A stretch of 64,000 nt of DNA from positions 1 through 64,000 of the forward strand of contig NZ_VJXY01000042.1 in assembly GCF_014831675.1 (NCBI RefSeq), in the 5' to 3' direction. The notes below the pieces were generated by a model. It ran no database searches. It worked only from the letters and a program-made list of their open reading frames with translations, and was not told the DNA's origin. The position numbers and the translations under genes are program-made. The first letter of the stretch is position 1, and every line of letters begins with the position of its first letter. Shown here piece by piece: positions 36,418 to 45,962 of this stretch. Origin of the DNA: Komarekiella delphini-convector SJRDD-AB1 (GTDB taxonomy: Bacteria; Cyanobacteriota; Cyanobacteriia; Cyanobacteriales; Nostocaceae).

Positions 36418-36511
36418 AAGAACACGCACGCGATCGCCGTTTACTGCCACCAACTTTTTGGGTGCAATTTATTTAGCTGCTTCTGTTATCTGGTTGAATT
36501 GATAACACGCC

Positions 36512-37018
36512 CTAGCGACATCCCAAACTCTCCCGCGTGGAAACACCTGTCACTGGATTTATCCCATCAGCTTGTTTGCACATTAACGAAACTTGATAGC
36601 GGTCAATCAAAGCGTCTGTAAAATCAGCGCCAGTGATATCAGCATCGAAAAAGCGGCTGCGGGTTAAAGTTGCTTCTGTAAAAATGGCATTTTTCAGGTT
36701 TGCACCGTCCATAGTGACGCGATCGACCAAAGCACCTGTCAGGTTCGCGCTTTCCAAATTTGCTTTTAATAAAACTCCCTTAGTGAGAATTGCGTTTGTT
36801 AAATTCGCTCCTTGGAAATTTGTACCCCGCATTTCCGCCGCTACAAAGGTTACGCCTGCCAAATCAGCGTTAGAAAAGTCACGATTCTCTAAATTGATAT
36901 TGTTATAGTTAATTGTGTTGATTTGAGCAAGAGCTGGTTTTGAACTAAGTAATATCCACAACCAAGCCAGCATAAAAATTACAATCAAACTGAAGCATCG
37001 AAGTAAAATCTTTTTCAT
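36512..37018 (-). CDS. Exported pentapeptide-repeat protein, lumenal or periplasmic type
   Basis: 168 residues. A Sec signal ([20 protein letters not shown], cleavage near ALA-Q) is followed by about 16 pentapeptide A(D/N)LXX repeats (for example [20 protein letters not shown]), which form a right-handed beta-helix. The C-terminal [21 protein letters not shown] carries two Cys that could form a disulphide. This layout is typical of cyanobacterial thylakoid-lumen pentapeptide proteins. The function of these is largely unknown. Confidence 0.85.
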   Translation of the reverse strand: MKKILLRCFSLIVIFMLAWLWILLSSKPALAQINTINYNNINLENRDFSNADLAGVTFVAAEMRGTNFQGANLTNAILTKGVLLKANLESANLTGALVDRVTMDGANLKNAIFTEATLTRSRFFDADITGADFTDALIDRYQVSLMCKQADGINPVTGVSTRESLGCR

Positions 37019-37082
37019 AACTTTATTTTTTGAGTCAAAAGTCCAGAGTAATTAATTTTGACCCTTGACCCTTGACTCTTAA

Positions 37083-38594
37083 TTATTTCCAATCTTTCCC
37101 AATACGGATTGTCAGGTCAGATTCTAAATCGCCGATCGCTGACACTTCTATTTGACCCAAGCCTAAGACTTTTTGCAAGTCAACTCCTACTCGTCGGTTC
37201 CCTTTTTGAACAACAATTTGAGTTTGACGTTGGGTATCAGGCCAATCGGGTGCTTTGTAAATATTAGTAAAGCCTTTCTGTTTGAGATAAGCAATAACTT
37301 GTTCAGTTAGCTGAGGTTGATTAGAAGCATTTTGAATAGCAATTTTGAGGTTAGGAACCCGGCGCATATCTGGCTTTAGACCAGGTACATTCACCCCAAC
37401 ATAATCATTCAATAGGCTCTGTTGTCCAGTCATGTTCAGCCAATAGCTATTAGGGTCTTTGCTAAAACGGCTAAATGCACCAGGCAACACGGTCATTTGA
37501 AAATTATCTCGTTCTAGGTTGAGGCCAAAGTTCACCAACGCCATCATTTCTTCCATCTTCAGGTTGGTGTCAAAGTATTTTCGCATTAAGCGAGTTAATT
37601 GAGGCAACCTAGGTAAGACAGTAGGACTGTTGAGACGTTGCAGCAAAGCTGCTATTAGTGCTTGCTGTCGCTGCACTCTTGGTAAATCTCCTAACCCTGT
37701 TTCGCGGAACCGGGCAAACTGTTCTGCCTGTTCACCGTTAAGGGTTTGCCAGCCACTAACTAAATCAATCGACAGCCGACTGGCGGTGTCTTTATATTCC
37801 ATTGATTTGGGAACAAACACCTCTACCCCGCCTAACTGATCGACTAACTGCCGTAAACCGCTGGTGGAGATCCGGATATAGCGATCAATGGGCGCATTAT
37901 TTAAAGTACGGCTGACTACCCGCGCTGCCAAGACTGGGCCGCCTTGGGCATTGGCATCCGATACTTTAGTTAATCCTTGCTCTCCCTTTTCTGGGATTGC
38001 GATCATCGTGTCTTTGGGGATCGAAAGCACACGTACAGATTTATCGCCGGGGTTTAGCCGGACAAGCAGCATAGTATCACTTTTACCAGCAAAGCTTTCT
38101 GGTGAACCATCAACAGTACCGTTAACTGGTTCAATTCCCATAATTAAAATATTCATCGGTCGTGATAGCTGGTACTGAGAGAGTTTGCTCCATAACTCCC
38201 CAGGTAGTGGCATTTTTTGCTCATCTTTCCCAGCGGTTCCTAAATCTTCATCTGTTCGATCTAAGTTGCTCCATAACGGAGTCCACAGCGCTAAAGTCGA
38301 AACTAGTAACCCCGATAAGATGATTCCTAAGACAACCGTCAATATCCACAACAGCCATTGAGGCATGGTCAAGCCCAGTCTCTCATAAAGCTGGTTGGGA
38401 ATCGCGCCCACAGATTCGACGACGCTACGAGAATTATTGACTTGTGGTATTACCTCGGCCTCTGAATCGGACGCTGGTGCAGGCGTTACCTGATTTTCCG
38501 TTGTTTGAACTTGTTGCGATCGCACCTCATTTTCAAATTCTGCTATTTGCTGAGATGTGACCGGATTTTCCGACCATTTGACTTGTTTGATCAC
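37083..38594 (-). CDS. LytR-CpsA-Psr (LCP) family glycopolymer transferase
   Basis: 503 residues from GTG at 38594, which has GGGGAG seven bases upstream. A cytoplasmic Gln-rich N-terminus precedes one membrane helix (about 85-105, LLWILTVVLGIILSGLLVST). The LCP domain follows (RPMNILIMGIEPVNG, FAGKSDTMLLVRLNP, VRVLSIPKDTMI, RVQRQQALIAALL), then a LytR_C domain (LKIAIQNASNQPQLTEQVIA). LCP enzymes move undecaprenyl-linked glycopolymers onto peptidoglycan or other acceptors. The key Asp and Arg of the family (KSDTM, R in VRVLSIPKD) are visible. Confidence 0.9.
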   Translation of the reverse strand: MIKQVKWSENPVTSQQIAEFENEVRSQQVQTTENQVTPAPASDSEAEVIPQVNNSRSVVESVGAIPNQLYERLGLTMPQWLLWILTVVLGIILSGLLVSTLALWTPLWSNLDRTDEDLGTAGKDEQKMPLPGELWSKLSQYQLSRPMNILIMGIEPVNGTVDGSPESFAGKSDTMLLVRLNPGDKSVRVLSIPKDTMIAIPEKGEQGLTKVSDANAQGGPVLAARVVSRTLNNAPIDRYIRISTSGLRQLVDQLGGVEVFVPKSMEYKDTASRLSIDLVSGWQTLNGEQAEQFARFRETGLGDLPRVQRQQALIAALLQRLNSPTVLPRLPQLTRLMRKYFDTNLKMEEMMALVNFGLNLERDNFQMTVLPGAFSRFSKDPNSYWLNMTGQQSLLNDYVGVNVPGLKPDMRRVPNLKIAIQNASNQPQLTEQVIAYLKQKGFTNIYKAPDWPDTQRQTQIVVQKGNRRVGVDLQKVLGLGQIEVSAIGDLESDLTIRIGKDWK

Positions 38595-38709
38595 GATTAT
38601 CTCCCCACTCAACCACTCACTAAAAGTATGTTAATGCAAGCTACAAATATTGCCAGTGCAAAAGCTCACTGTAAACTTGTAATGTTCTTCGGTACGTGTG
38701 TATGACAAC

Positions 38710-39774
38710 ATGAATACTTTATTGTTCCCTGTAATACTTGCTGGTGGTAAAGGTGAACGTTTTTGGCCCCTAAGCCGCAAAGACCGACCCAAGCAATTTT
38801 TAAGTCTCGATGGTAGTTCTAGAAGCCTATTACAAGCAACCGCCGATCGATTGATAGATCTCGTGGGCAGTTGTGATTCCTTGTGGGTGATAACTTCTAA
38901 TCAGATAGCTGAAGGGGTAAGACAACAACTACCCGAACTACCGTCTCAAAACTTGCTGATTGAATCAGAAGGAAGGGACACTGCCGCAGCTGTTGCTTGG
39001 ACAAGTTTAGAAATCAAACAACGCTATGGAGAAGACGCTGTTATTGGCTTTTTCCCTGCTGACCACTGGATTGCCGACCAAAAGGCGTTTGCACACACAT
39101 TAAGTGCAGCTACACAACTGGCGGCAAGCACAGAAGCGATTGTCACATTGGGGATCAAGCCTACTTTTCCATCAACCGGCTACGGTTACATTGAACAAGG
39201 TGAAAAAATAGGTAGCTTTAATGAGTTGCCAGCCTATCACGTCAACCGCTTTACTGAAAAGCCCAACCGTGAAACGGCAGAAACTTTTCTATCTTCGGGA
39301 CGTTTTAGCTGGAATAGTGGCATGTTCGTTTTTCGGGCTGGGGTTGTTCTCAAGGAACTACATACCCATGCTCCAGAAATTATCGAACCTTTAGAACAAC
39401 ACGGTGCTGATATCTATCCCCAGTTGCCTAAGAAGAGTATAGACTATGCGCTAATGGAAAAGACCACTCTAGCATACGTTTTACCAGTGGAGTTTGGTTG
39501 GGATGATTTAGGAGATTGGAATGCGATCGAACGCTTACTTAAAAAAGAAGAGACTCCCAATGTGGAACTCGCTACCCATGTGGGATTAGATACGCAGGGG
39601 GCTATTGTCTATGCCTCAAATCCAGAAGATGTGGTTGTTACTATTGGTTTAGAGGATGTGGTGATTGTGCGCGATCGCAATGTTACCCTTGTGGTTAAAA
39701 AAGACCGCACGCAAGAAATTAAGCAGATCCTCAAAACTCTCCAAAACGATCCCCGATTTACCGACCTGCTGTAG
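38710..39774 (+). CDS. Mannose-1-phosphate guanylyltransferase
   Basis: 354 residues from ATG 38710 (a GTG at 38698 would add four). It makes GDP-mannose from mannose-1-P and GTP. The nucleotidyltransferase signature is FPVILAGGKGERFWPLSRKD with RPKQFLSL. Others are FFPADHWI, GIKPTFPSTGYGYIEQG, FTEKPNRETAETFL, FSWNSGMFVFRA and EFGWDDLGDWNAI. It lacks the C-terminal isomerase domain of the bifunctional ManC/AlgA enzymes. It is divergent from the LCP gene; both serve surface glycans. Confidence 0.92.
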   Translation: MNTLLFPVILAGGKGERFWPLSRKDRPKQFLSLDGSSRSLLQATADRLIDLVGSCDSLWVITSNQIAEGVRQQLPELPSQNLLIESEGRDTAAAVAWTSLEIKQRYGEDAVIGFFPADHWIADQKAFAHTLSAATQLAASTEAIVTLGIKPTFPSTGYGYIEQGEKIGSFNELPAYHVNRFTEKPNRETAETFLSSGRFSWNSGMFVFRAGVVLKELHTHAPEIIEPLEQHGADIYPQLPKKSIDYALMEKTTLAYVLPVEFGWDDLGDWNAIERLLKKEETPNVELATHVGLDTQGAIVYASNPEDVVVTIGLEDVVIVRDRNVTLVVKKDRTQEIKQILKTLQNDPRFTDLL

Positions 39775-39858
39775 ATGTAAAAGTTAAAACCCTTGGCAGA
39801 GGCGAAAAAGTCTGTTTTTCTATTATAACTTGACTGTCTGTTGTTTTATCTGAAAGTT

Positions 39859-39999
39859 ATGGAAATCATCAGCTTTGAGCCTCTGGCTAAAACAATGGCC
39901 ATTAATTCTATTGCTGCTGATCAAAAGTATATTTCTCCGGTCAAAGGATTCTTTTGTCCTCATCGCCTCTGACACGGCGGTGATTCTTGCTCAAATTAG
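39859..39999 (+). pseudogene. Truncated YidD-like (DUF37) gene remnant
   Basis: ATG at 39859 opens a 37-codon frame with KTMAINSIAADQKYISPVKG and FFCPHRL, ending in TGA at 39970. The same frame continues after the stop with HGGDSCSN to a TAG at 39997. The ISPxKGFxCxHR...GGxSCS order is that of cyanobacterial YidD-type insertion-efficiency proteins, so this is a copy cut by a nonsense change and a loss of the rest. Confidence 0.5.
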
Positions 40000-40178
40000 G
40001 TTAAACCAATGCTGAGTCAACAGAAGCTCCACGAAGCCGTACAATCTCCATACAAAGATTCAAAGACTGTGCCATATCTAGTAAAACCTTAACAACCGCC
40101 GAAACTAGATTCACCGCTGTATTGTCGTCCCCTGCTGTTTACCCCTTTAACTCCTCTGCATCTTGGCACCTTATAACA

Positions 40179-41825
40179 ATGTTCCTCACACAAACTGTTC
40201 CCCGTCAACGAGAAATCATTGAAGTATTCCTTCGCAATGGCTGGGACTATATGCGAAGGCTACTGACTGGTGGCAAAGCTGATGAACCCCAGCTACCCAC
40301 ACCTGCTGTTTTAAAAAACATTCTGGTGGATTTGGGGCCAGTCTATGTCAAACTCGGTCAGCTACTCTCTACCCGCCCAGATTTACTTAGCGCCGCCTAC
40401 ATTGAGGAACTATCAACCCTACAAGATGAAGTGCCGGCAGTTCCCTGGTCAGATGTAGAAGTAGTCATTCGCAAACAACTAAAGCGATCGCTAGAAGAAA
40501 CTTTTAGTACGATTAATCCCATCCCAGTAGCGGCGGGATCAATTGCCCAGACACATCGAGCCACACTTGCAGACGGTCGAGAAGTTGCGCTGAAGGTACA
40601 GCGTCCGGGAATTGATATTACTGTTGCCCAAGATATTGCCTTAATTCAAGGGATTGCTGATTTAGTAGCGCGTACAGATTTTGGACAAACCTACGAAATC
40701 AAATCTATTGCTGAAGAATTTACCAAAGCCCTAGAAGCCGAGTTAGATTTCACGCGGGAAGCTGGTTTTACAGACCAATTGCGGCGCAATTTATCCCGTA
40801 GTCGCTGGTTTGATCCTACCCAAATAGTAGTTGCCGAAATCTATTGGGATTTGACTACAGAAAAATTACTGGTAATGGAGTGGCTGGACGGAGTGCCTTT
40901 TCTGTTGGCAGATTTGAACAGCAGTAATAACGGTAAAGACCCCGCAGTAGAACGTCAAGAAATCACTACTCTGCTATTTCGCGCTTTTTTTCAACAACTA
41001 TATATAGATGGCTTTTTTCACGCTGATCCCCATCCAGGAAATTTATTTTATCTTAAAGATGGTCGCGTAGCGCTTTTAGACTGTGGCATGGTGGGACGAC
41101 TTGATCCCCGTACACAGCAGATATTGACAGAAATGTTGTTGGCGATCGTGGATTTAGATGCTCAAAGGTGCGCTCAGTTAACTTTGCAGCTATCAGATTC
41201 CGGTCAGCCAGTAATTTTGTCACGCTTAGAAAATGATTACGATCGCATGTTGCGAAAGTATCACAATGTCAGCCTCACGGAAATAAACTTCAGTCAGATA
41301 ATTTATGAAGTTTTACAGGTTGCTCGCAATAATAAAATTCGCTTACCCAGCAACATGGGTTTGTATGCCAAAACCCTGGCTAACTTAGAGGGGGTGGCGC
41401 GTACCTTTAACCCGGAGCTGAATTTTTTTGATGAAGTCAAGCCATTAATCACAGACTTGTTTCGCCGTCAGTTACTCGGCGATAATCCAGTGCGATCGCT
41501 TCTTAGAGCAGCGTTGGATATTAAAAGTCTCTCTCTACAATCTCCCCGTCAGGTTGAATTGTTACTAGACCGAGTTACCTCGGAAACCTTACAGTGGAAT
41601 TTATCACTCAGAGGGTTAGATGGCGTACGTCGCACTATGGACGATGCAGCCAATAGACTCTCATTTAGCATTTTAGTGGGTTCGCTGATTATGGGGGCGG
41701 CAATTATTTCTACGAAAGCACAGACAACTCAGCTATCTTTTTTAAGCACCATCCTATTTACAGTCGCTAGTCTGTTGGGGTTGTGGTTAATTATTAGTAC
41801 TTTGCGATCAGGACGTTTACGGTAA
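40179..41825 (+). CDS. UbiB/AarF/ABC1-family atypical kinase
   Basis: 548 residues from ATG 40179; an upstream TTG at 40122 would add 19. ABC1 motifs: KLGQLLSTRPDLLS (KxGQ), PIPVAAGSIAQTHRATL (Ala-rich loop in place of the P-loop), VALKVQRPGI, FFQQLYIDGFFHADPHPGNLF (catalytic Asp and Asn) and LLDCGMVGRL (metal Asp). Two hydrophobic segments end the protein. Family members support quinone synthesis or plastid lipid and tocopherol metabolism through ATPase activity. Confidence 0.9.
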   Translation: MFLTQTVPRQREIIEVFLRNGWDYMRRLLTGGKADEPQLPTPAVLKNILVDLGPVYVKLGQLLSTRPDLLSAAYIEELSTLQDEVPAVPWSDVEVVIRKQLKRSLEETFSTINPIPVAAGSIAQTHRATLADGREVALKVQRPGIDITVAQDIALIQGIADLVARTDFGQTYEIKSIAEEFTKALEAELDFTREAGFTDQLRRNLSRSRWFDPTQIVVAEIYWDLTTEKLLVMEWLDGVPFLLADLNSSNNGKDPAVERQEITTLLFRAFFQQLYIDGFFHADPHPGNLFYLKDGRVALLDCGMVGRLDPRTQQILTEMLLAIVDLDAQRCAQLTLQLSDSGQPVILSRLENDYDRMLRKYHNVSLTEINFSQIIYEVLQVARNNKIRLPSNMGLYAKTLANLEGVARTFNPELNFFDEVKPLITDLFRRQLLGDNPVRSLLRAALDIKSLSLQSPRQVELLLDRVTSETLQWNLSLRGLDGVRRTMDDAANRLSFSILVGSLIMGAAIISTKAQTTQLSFLSTILFTVASLLGLWLIISTLRSGRLR

Positions 41826-42253
41826 ACCTATGTTTTATAACTGAGCAATACTCACCATAGGAAATCATGATAGCTGTTGCTTGCAAAAATCTGTGTTTGA
41901 GTGTTTGGAATCACAGATGAACGCTGATAAATACAGATAAATTATCAGTGTTTATAGCAATTCTTACTTGAGTCAGGTACAGAAGAAGTAATTAACTACA
42001 GATAAACAACGGACACTTGCTACGGGGAACCCTCCGAAGTTCTGATGCCTTCTCTCTCTACGAGAGGCTTGTCTGCGACACGCTGCGCGATCGCCAACGG
42101 ATAGCGCAGCGCAAAGCCTTCTCTACGAGAGGCTGCGCCAACGCGAACCGCTCAGACTTCTCTTTGCAACGCAGTGTCCTCCCGATAAACACCGATAGAT
42201 TTGTACCTCAACCGGCTAGGAAACGCTATATCTGTGGTTTTAATATAAAATAT
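41826..42253. repeat. Repeat-rich spacer upstream of the ABC ATPase gene
   Basis: Contains an inverted repeat around 41932-41964 (AACGCTGATAA/TTATCAGTGTT) and two copies of the palindromic CTCTACGAGAGGCT repeat (about 42056-42150) with GCGCAACG-type tails. The plus frame stays open through it, so gene finders may extend the ABC gene into this DNA, but the composition is that of dispersed repeats. Confidence 0.6.
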
Positions 42254-43237
42254 ATGCCAATTATCGTTGCAGAAAAGCTAAGTAAATTTTATCCGGTGGC
42301 GGTCAAAGAGCCAGGAATTAAAGGTACGATTACCCACTTTTTCCGCCGCACCTACCGTTCAATTAAAGCAGTTGAGGATGTTTCCTTTGAAATTGCTCCG
42401 GGTGAAGTTGTAGGGTTTTTGGGGCCAAATGGTGCTGGTAAAACCACTACACTCAAAATGTTGACGGGTCTGATTCATCCTTCTGGCGGTACAGTCAGAG
42501 TAGCTGGACACGTTCCGTTTCGTCGTGACGAAGCATTTTTGCAAAAAATCACTTTGGTGATGGGACAAAAGCAGCAGTTAATTTGGGATTTACCAGCGTT
42601 AGATTCTTTAAAAATCAACGCCGCTGTATACAACATTTCTGATAAAGAGTTTCAGCGGCGGGTGGGAGAATTAACAGAGATGCTTTCCTTAGAAGGGAAG
42701 CTTACCCAACCAGTACGGAAGCTGTCTTTAGGTGAACGAATGAAGGCCGAACTATTGGCAGCACTTTTGCATCGTCCCCATGTATTATTTCTGGATGAAC
42801 CGACTCTAGGACTAGATGTCAATGCTCAGGTAGGAGTACGCAATTTTTTGCGAGAGTACAACCAGCAATATCAGGCAACAGTGCTGTTGACAAGTCATTA
42901 CATGGCTGACATCACAGCTTTGTGTCAACGAGTGCTGTTGATTCACCAGGGTAAATTAATGTATGACGGTAACTTAGATGGACTGCTAGAACGTTTTGCT
43001 CCTTACCGAGAAGTTTATGTCGAGTTAGCCCAACCACTATCGGTGGAAAAACTCATGTCTTACGGTGATGTACAGTTCTTAGAAGGGCGATCGGTGCGTT
43101 ATATGGTGCCGCGAGAGGCGCTCACTCGTACTGTATCTCAGATTTTGGCAGATTTAGAGGTAGTTGATCTAACCGTCACTGAACCGCCTGTAGAAGAAGT
43201 GATTGGACGAGTTTTTCAGGCGGGTGTTGTGTATTAA
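42254..43237 (+). CDS. ABC transporter ATP-binding subunit (ABC-2/DrrA type)
   Basis: 327 residues from ATG 42254. Walker A GPNGAGKTTTLKML, Q-loop GQKQQLIWDLPA, signature KLSLGERMKAELLAAL, Walker B VLFLDEPTLGLD and switch His LLTSHYMADI are all intact. The C-terminal about 80 residues form the usual DrrA-like tail. Such ATPases pair with one or two ABC-2 membrane subunits, normally encoded directly downstream. Here the next gene is a RiPP phosphotransferase, so the permease is missing from its expected place. It may use a partner elsewhere. Confidence 0.9.
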   Translation: MPIIVAEKLSKFYPVAVKEPGIKGTITHFFRRTYRSIKAVEDVSFEIAPGEVVGFLGPNGAGKTTTLKMLTGLIHPSGGTVRVAGHVPFRRDEAFLQKITLVMGQKQQLIWDLPALDSLKINAAVYNISDKEFQRRVGELTEMLSLEGKLTQPVRKLSLGERMKAELLAALLHRPHVLFLDEPTLGLDVNAQVGVRNFLREYNQQYQATVLLTSHYMADITALCQRVLLIHQGKLMYDGNLDGLLERFAPYREVYVELAQPLSVEKLMSYGDVQFLEGRSVRYMVPREALTRTVSQILADLEVVDLTVTEPPVEEVIGRVFQAGVVY

Positions 43238-43518
43238 CAGGGAATAAGTAAATCCCCATAATTAAAATTAGGGAGCCAGTGCTACCTTAGCGCTTTGCGC
43301 CGGAATCTTCTGACGTGGATTTGAATCGAAAGAATTCAGGAGTGGATTAGCATTAAAAATTGCATATTAATTAGTAATGTTTTAGGGACATAAATGTTTT
43401 ATTTAATGCACAAATTTGCCATAATTCTTTTATTTATTTAGATGCAAAAGCTGGCAAATATGATTAAATAATTTTACTATTTCCTCTAATTAACAGCTAA
43501 TTCATACGTTCAAAGTTT

Positions 43519-44676
43519 ATGACATTTAGCCTAAATCATCATAATGTTTTTGATTATTTAGTTGAACAGGGGTTATGTAATCAGTCCGAGCAATCTCCCA
43601 GTAAGATAGAACCAGTTATAGCCAAAAACTTTAATTTACTACTGACTTTGACAAATGGTCGTAAACTGCTTGTCAAGCAAGAACGGCTTAATCAGGAAGG
43701 GAAAGCGGCTGGTGAATTTTTAAGTGAGTGGCGAATTCAAGAGTTTTTACAACAATTTCCAAACCTGGGCAACTACCGCTCATTCTTACCAGAGGTACTG
43801 CATTTTGATAGAGAAAATTCCATTATTGTCTTTAGATATTTAGATGATTATCGGGATTTAATGGATTTCTACACCAAGGAAAATAGCTTTACAACAGAAA
43901 TCGCTACAGCAATTGGGAATATTTTAGGGACTATCCATCGTGATACTTTCAACCACCAAGAATATCAGGAATTCTTTTCTAAAAATTCAGATAATTTAAT
44001 GGCTGATCAAGTATCACATTTAGTTCGGAGGTTAGAACGGGTTGAACCGGAAATTTTTGGACTAGTTCCTGGCGATGGGTTAAAGTTTTTTGCTCTATAT
44101 CAACGTTATGATAGCTTGGGGCAGGCGATCGCCCAATTGGCTAATGCTGTAACGCCCTCTTGTCTCACCCACAATGATTTAAAACTAAATAATATTCTCC
44201 TGTACAAAGATTGGCAGGATTCCAGTAACAATATTGTCCGGCTAATTGATTGGGAACGCTCAACTTGGGGAGATCCAGCTTTTGATTTAGGAACACTTAT
44301 TGGCAGCTATGTACAAATCTGGCTGGGTAGCTTAGTTATTAGTAATTCTTTGAGTATTGAAGAGTCTCTTCGCTTGGCAATAACACCTTTAGAACTACTT
44401 CAGCCTTCAATTAGTACATTAACCCAAGCTTATTTAAACACTTTTCCAGAAATTCTCAAACACCGCCCTGATTTCTTACAACGGGTGGTACAATTTACAG
44501 GTTTTGCTTTGATTCAACAGATTCAGGCGATGATTCAATATCAAAAATCTTTTGGCAATATGGGAATTGCTATGCTTCAGGTTGCTAAGACGTTATTAAG
44601 CCGTCCTGTACAATCAATGCCAACAATTTTTGGTGCTGCTGTTGAATTAAATTACCTGACTAATTCTGCTGTTTAA
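43519..44676 (+). CDS. APH-fold phosphotransferase, class V lanthipeptide kinase-like, catalytic residues intact
   Basis: 385 residues with an aminoglycoside-phosphotransferase-like kinase fold. The ATP lysine is in KLLVKQERL. The catalytic loop THNDLKLNNILL holds H218, D220 and N225, the HxDxxxxN motif. The metal motif is LIDWERSTWGDPAFDLGT (D244). It is followed 29 bases later by a HopA1-family gene. In class V lanthipeptide systems this pairing (LanK with LanY) phosphorylates and then eliminates Ser/Thr hydroxyls in the precursor core. That assignment is from family and context. A second, degenerate copy lies 3.6 kb downstream. Confidence 0.82.
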   Translation: MTFSLNHHNVFDYLVEQGLCNQSEQSPSKIEPVIAKNFNLLLTLTNGRKLLVKQERLNQEGKAAGEFLSEWRIQEFLQQFPNLGNYRSFLPEVLHFDRENSIIVFRYLDDYRDLMDFYTKENSFTTEIATAIGNILGTIHRDTFNHQEYQEFFSKNSDNLMADQVSHLVRRLERVEPEIFGLVPGDGLKFFALYQRYDSLGQAIAQLANAVTPSCLTHNDLKLNNILLYKDWQDSSNNIVRLIDWERSTWGDPAFDLGTLIGSYVQIWLGSLVISNSLSIEESLRLAITPLELLQPSISTLTQAYLNTFPEILKHRPDFLQRVVQFTGFALIQQIQAMIQYQKSFGNMGIAMLQVAKTLLSRPVQSMPTIFGAAVELNYLTNSAV

Positions 44677-44705
44677 ATCATTTTGTTATTACTAAATAAA
44701 TAGTT

Positions 44706-45788
44706 ATGCAATTATTAAATTCTCCTCAAACTCAGCTAGAGGCTGGTTTAACTGGGCAATTACTGGATGTTCTGCAAGATATTGTTCGGAAAATTGAGAT
44801 AAAATCTGATTTCTCAATCCACCATCCAGATTACAAACCTTTGGAATTACCATCTGAGGCAGTTGAACGTTTTCAGAAGATGCCAACCCAGATGCAACAG
44901 AAATATTTGAGTCTGCAATTGCGAAGTTTTCTTTACGGTATCTATTACAACGGTTCTATGCAAAGTACGTTGGCACTAGATGGCGAGGGAAATGGATTGC
45001 CCCTAGATTTGGAGAATAATACTGTTTTAGGGGTAGATGTGGGGTTTTATAAGCAATTGCATGAAAGTAATTTTGGAGACGGCTACTTTGACCCTGGTTG
45101 GTCTATTTTGAGAGAAGAAATAGACGGTAGTTTAGCCGTTACTAAAGGCGGTTTGAGACTGCATATTGAACGCAATAAGCATCTTCAAACTGTTGAACAA
45201 GCAGCTGTGGTAGGTGATTCTGTGGCTATCAAGATGCCGAAGAATCTGGTGCAAAATGGCTTTTACATGGCAGCTAGCAATATCACATCTGAAAGTCATA
45301 AAAATCTGGTAAGGGTGTACTTTAACTTCAGCCCTGAAGGTGCAGTGGCAGTTATGGGTAGCCTGACACGGCGGCTGAATGCCATTCCCATTTTCTTCCA
45401 CTTTAAGGTGCTGTATAACCCAGATGACTACAAGCGTTACGATTCAGGGGTGCTGTACTTTGAAAAAGGTAACTATAAAGCTGTCCGGCAAGTCCTTGAG
45501 GCTGTCTATACAGAAAACCAATCGCATTTTCAGCCGGAAGTGCCGCTATTCACTATGCAACTTGCACCAGGGTTAGGGTTGGCAGAAGAACCAAACCAAA
45601 AGTTTGGTGTTCAGGAGAGCTTTGGGATGAATCGTTGTCAGATTGTGGCGAATGGGTTACTGGAGGCTTGGTATCAAGGGGACGACTCGCTAGAGGGGAG
45701 GATGAAGGCTATTGCTGGGCAATTTTCTCTTTTGGGGGTTGACTTGCAGCGCCCTTATGTCAATGCTAATTCAGAGGATATTTATTAG
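44706..45788 (+). CDS. HopA1-family protein, class V lanthipeptide lyase-like (copy 1)
   Basis: 360 residues resembling the T3SS effector HopA1 family (PF17914-type) seen as LanY in class V lanthipeptide clusters and beside phosphotransferases in thioamitide clusters. Conserved features shared with copy 2 are GSLAVTKGGLRLHIERNKHL, VYFNFSPEGAVAVM, FKVLYNPDDYKRYDSG and LAPGLGLAEEP with SFGMNRCQIVANGLLEA. The proposed role is elimination of phosphate from phospho-Ser/Thr of the precursor. The gene follows the kinase by 29 bases, so the pair is an operon. There is no signal peptide. Confidence 0.8.
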   Translation: MQLLNSPQTQLEAGLTGQLLDVLQDIVRKIEIKSDFSIHHPDYKPLELPSEAVERFQKMPTQMQQKYLSLQLRSFLYGIYYNGSMQSTLALDGEGNGLPLDLENNTVLGVDVGFYKQLHESNFGDGYFDPGWSILREEIDGSLAVTKGGLRLHIERNKHLQTVEQAAVVGDSVAIKMPKNLVQNGFYMAASNITSESHKNLVRVYFNFSPEGAVAVMGSLTRRLNAIPIFFHFKVLYNPDDYKRYDSGVLYFEKGNYKAVRQVLEAVYTENQSHFQPEVPLFTMQLAPGLGLAEEPNQKFGVQESFGMNRCQIVANGLLEAWYQGDDSLEGRMKAIAGQFSLLGVDLQRPYVNANSEDIY

Positions 45789-45842
45789 TAGTTCCATTAA
45801 GTAACAATTAAATTAATGGAGCGCAGGATTGTTTCTTTGGTA

Positions 45843-45962
45843 TTAGGTAGCTGCGATCGCATCACGTAGCCAGTTGAGCTTTGCTTCTTATTCTGGAGTA
45901 ATGTTGAAGTTCTGCCGCTTGGTTTCTACCGTTTCTGGATTAGATGATATCGGCGTAGTCAT
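45843..45962 (-). pseudogene. Small antitoxin-like remnant with internal stop
   Basis: Minus strand from ATG 45962: a polar 20-residue start, then QNFNITPE, a TAA, and in the same frame EAKLNWLRDAIAAT to a second stop. The ITPE(Q)EAKLNWLRDAIA pattern resembles ribbon-helix-helix (ParD-type) antitoxins of cyanobacteria, with CAA changed to TAA. No toxin gene is next to it. Confidence 0.35.

Noticed and set aside
42017..42253. N-terminal extension of the ABC ATPase reading frame
   Set aside because: It is encoded by dispersed repeats, and the ABC domain begins right after ATG 42254.
43238..43518. Search for a precursor gene upstream of the first kinase
   Set aside because: No short frame with a leader-like sequence, double glycine or Cys-bearing core was found.
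44706..45788. Calling the HopA1-family proteins OspF/SpvC-type phosphothreonine lyases (HopAI1)
   Set aside because: HopA1 and HopAI1 are different effector families. Only the HopA1 resemblance is supported; the lyase role comes from class V lanthipeptide context.
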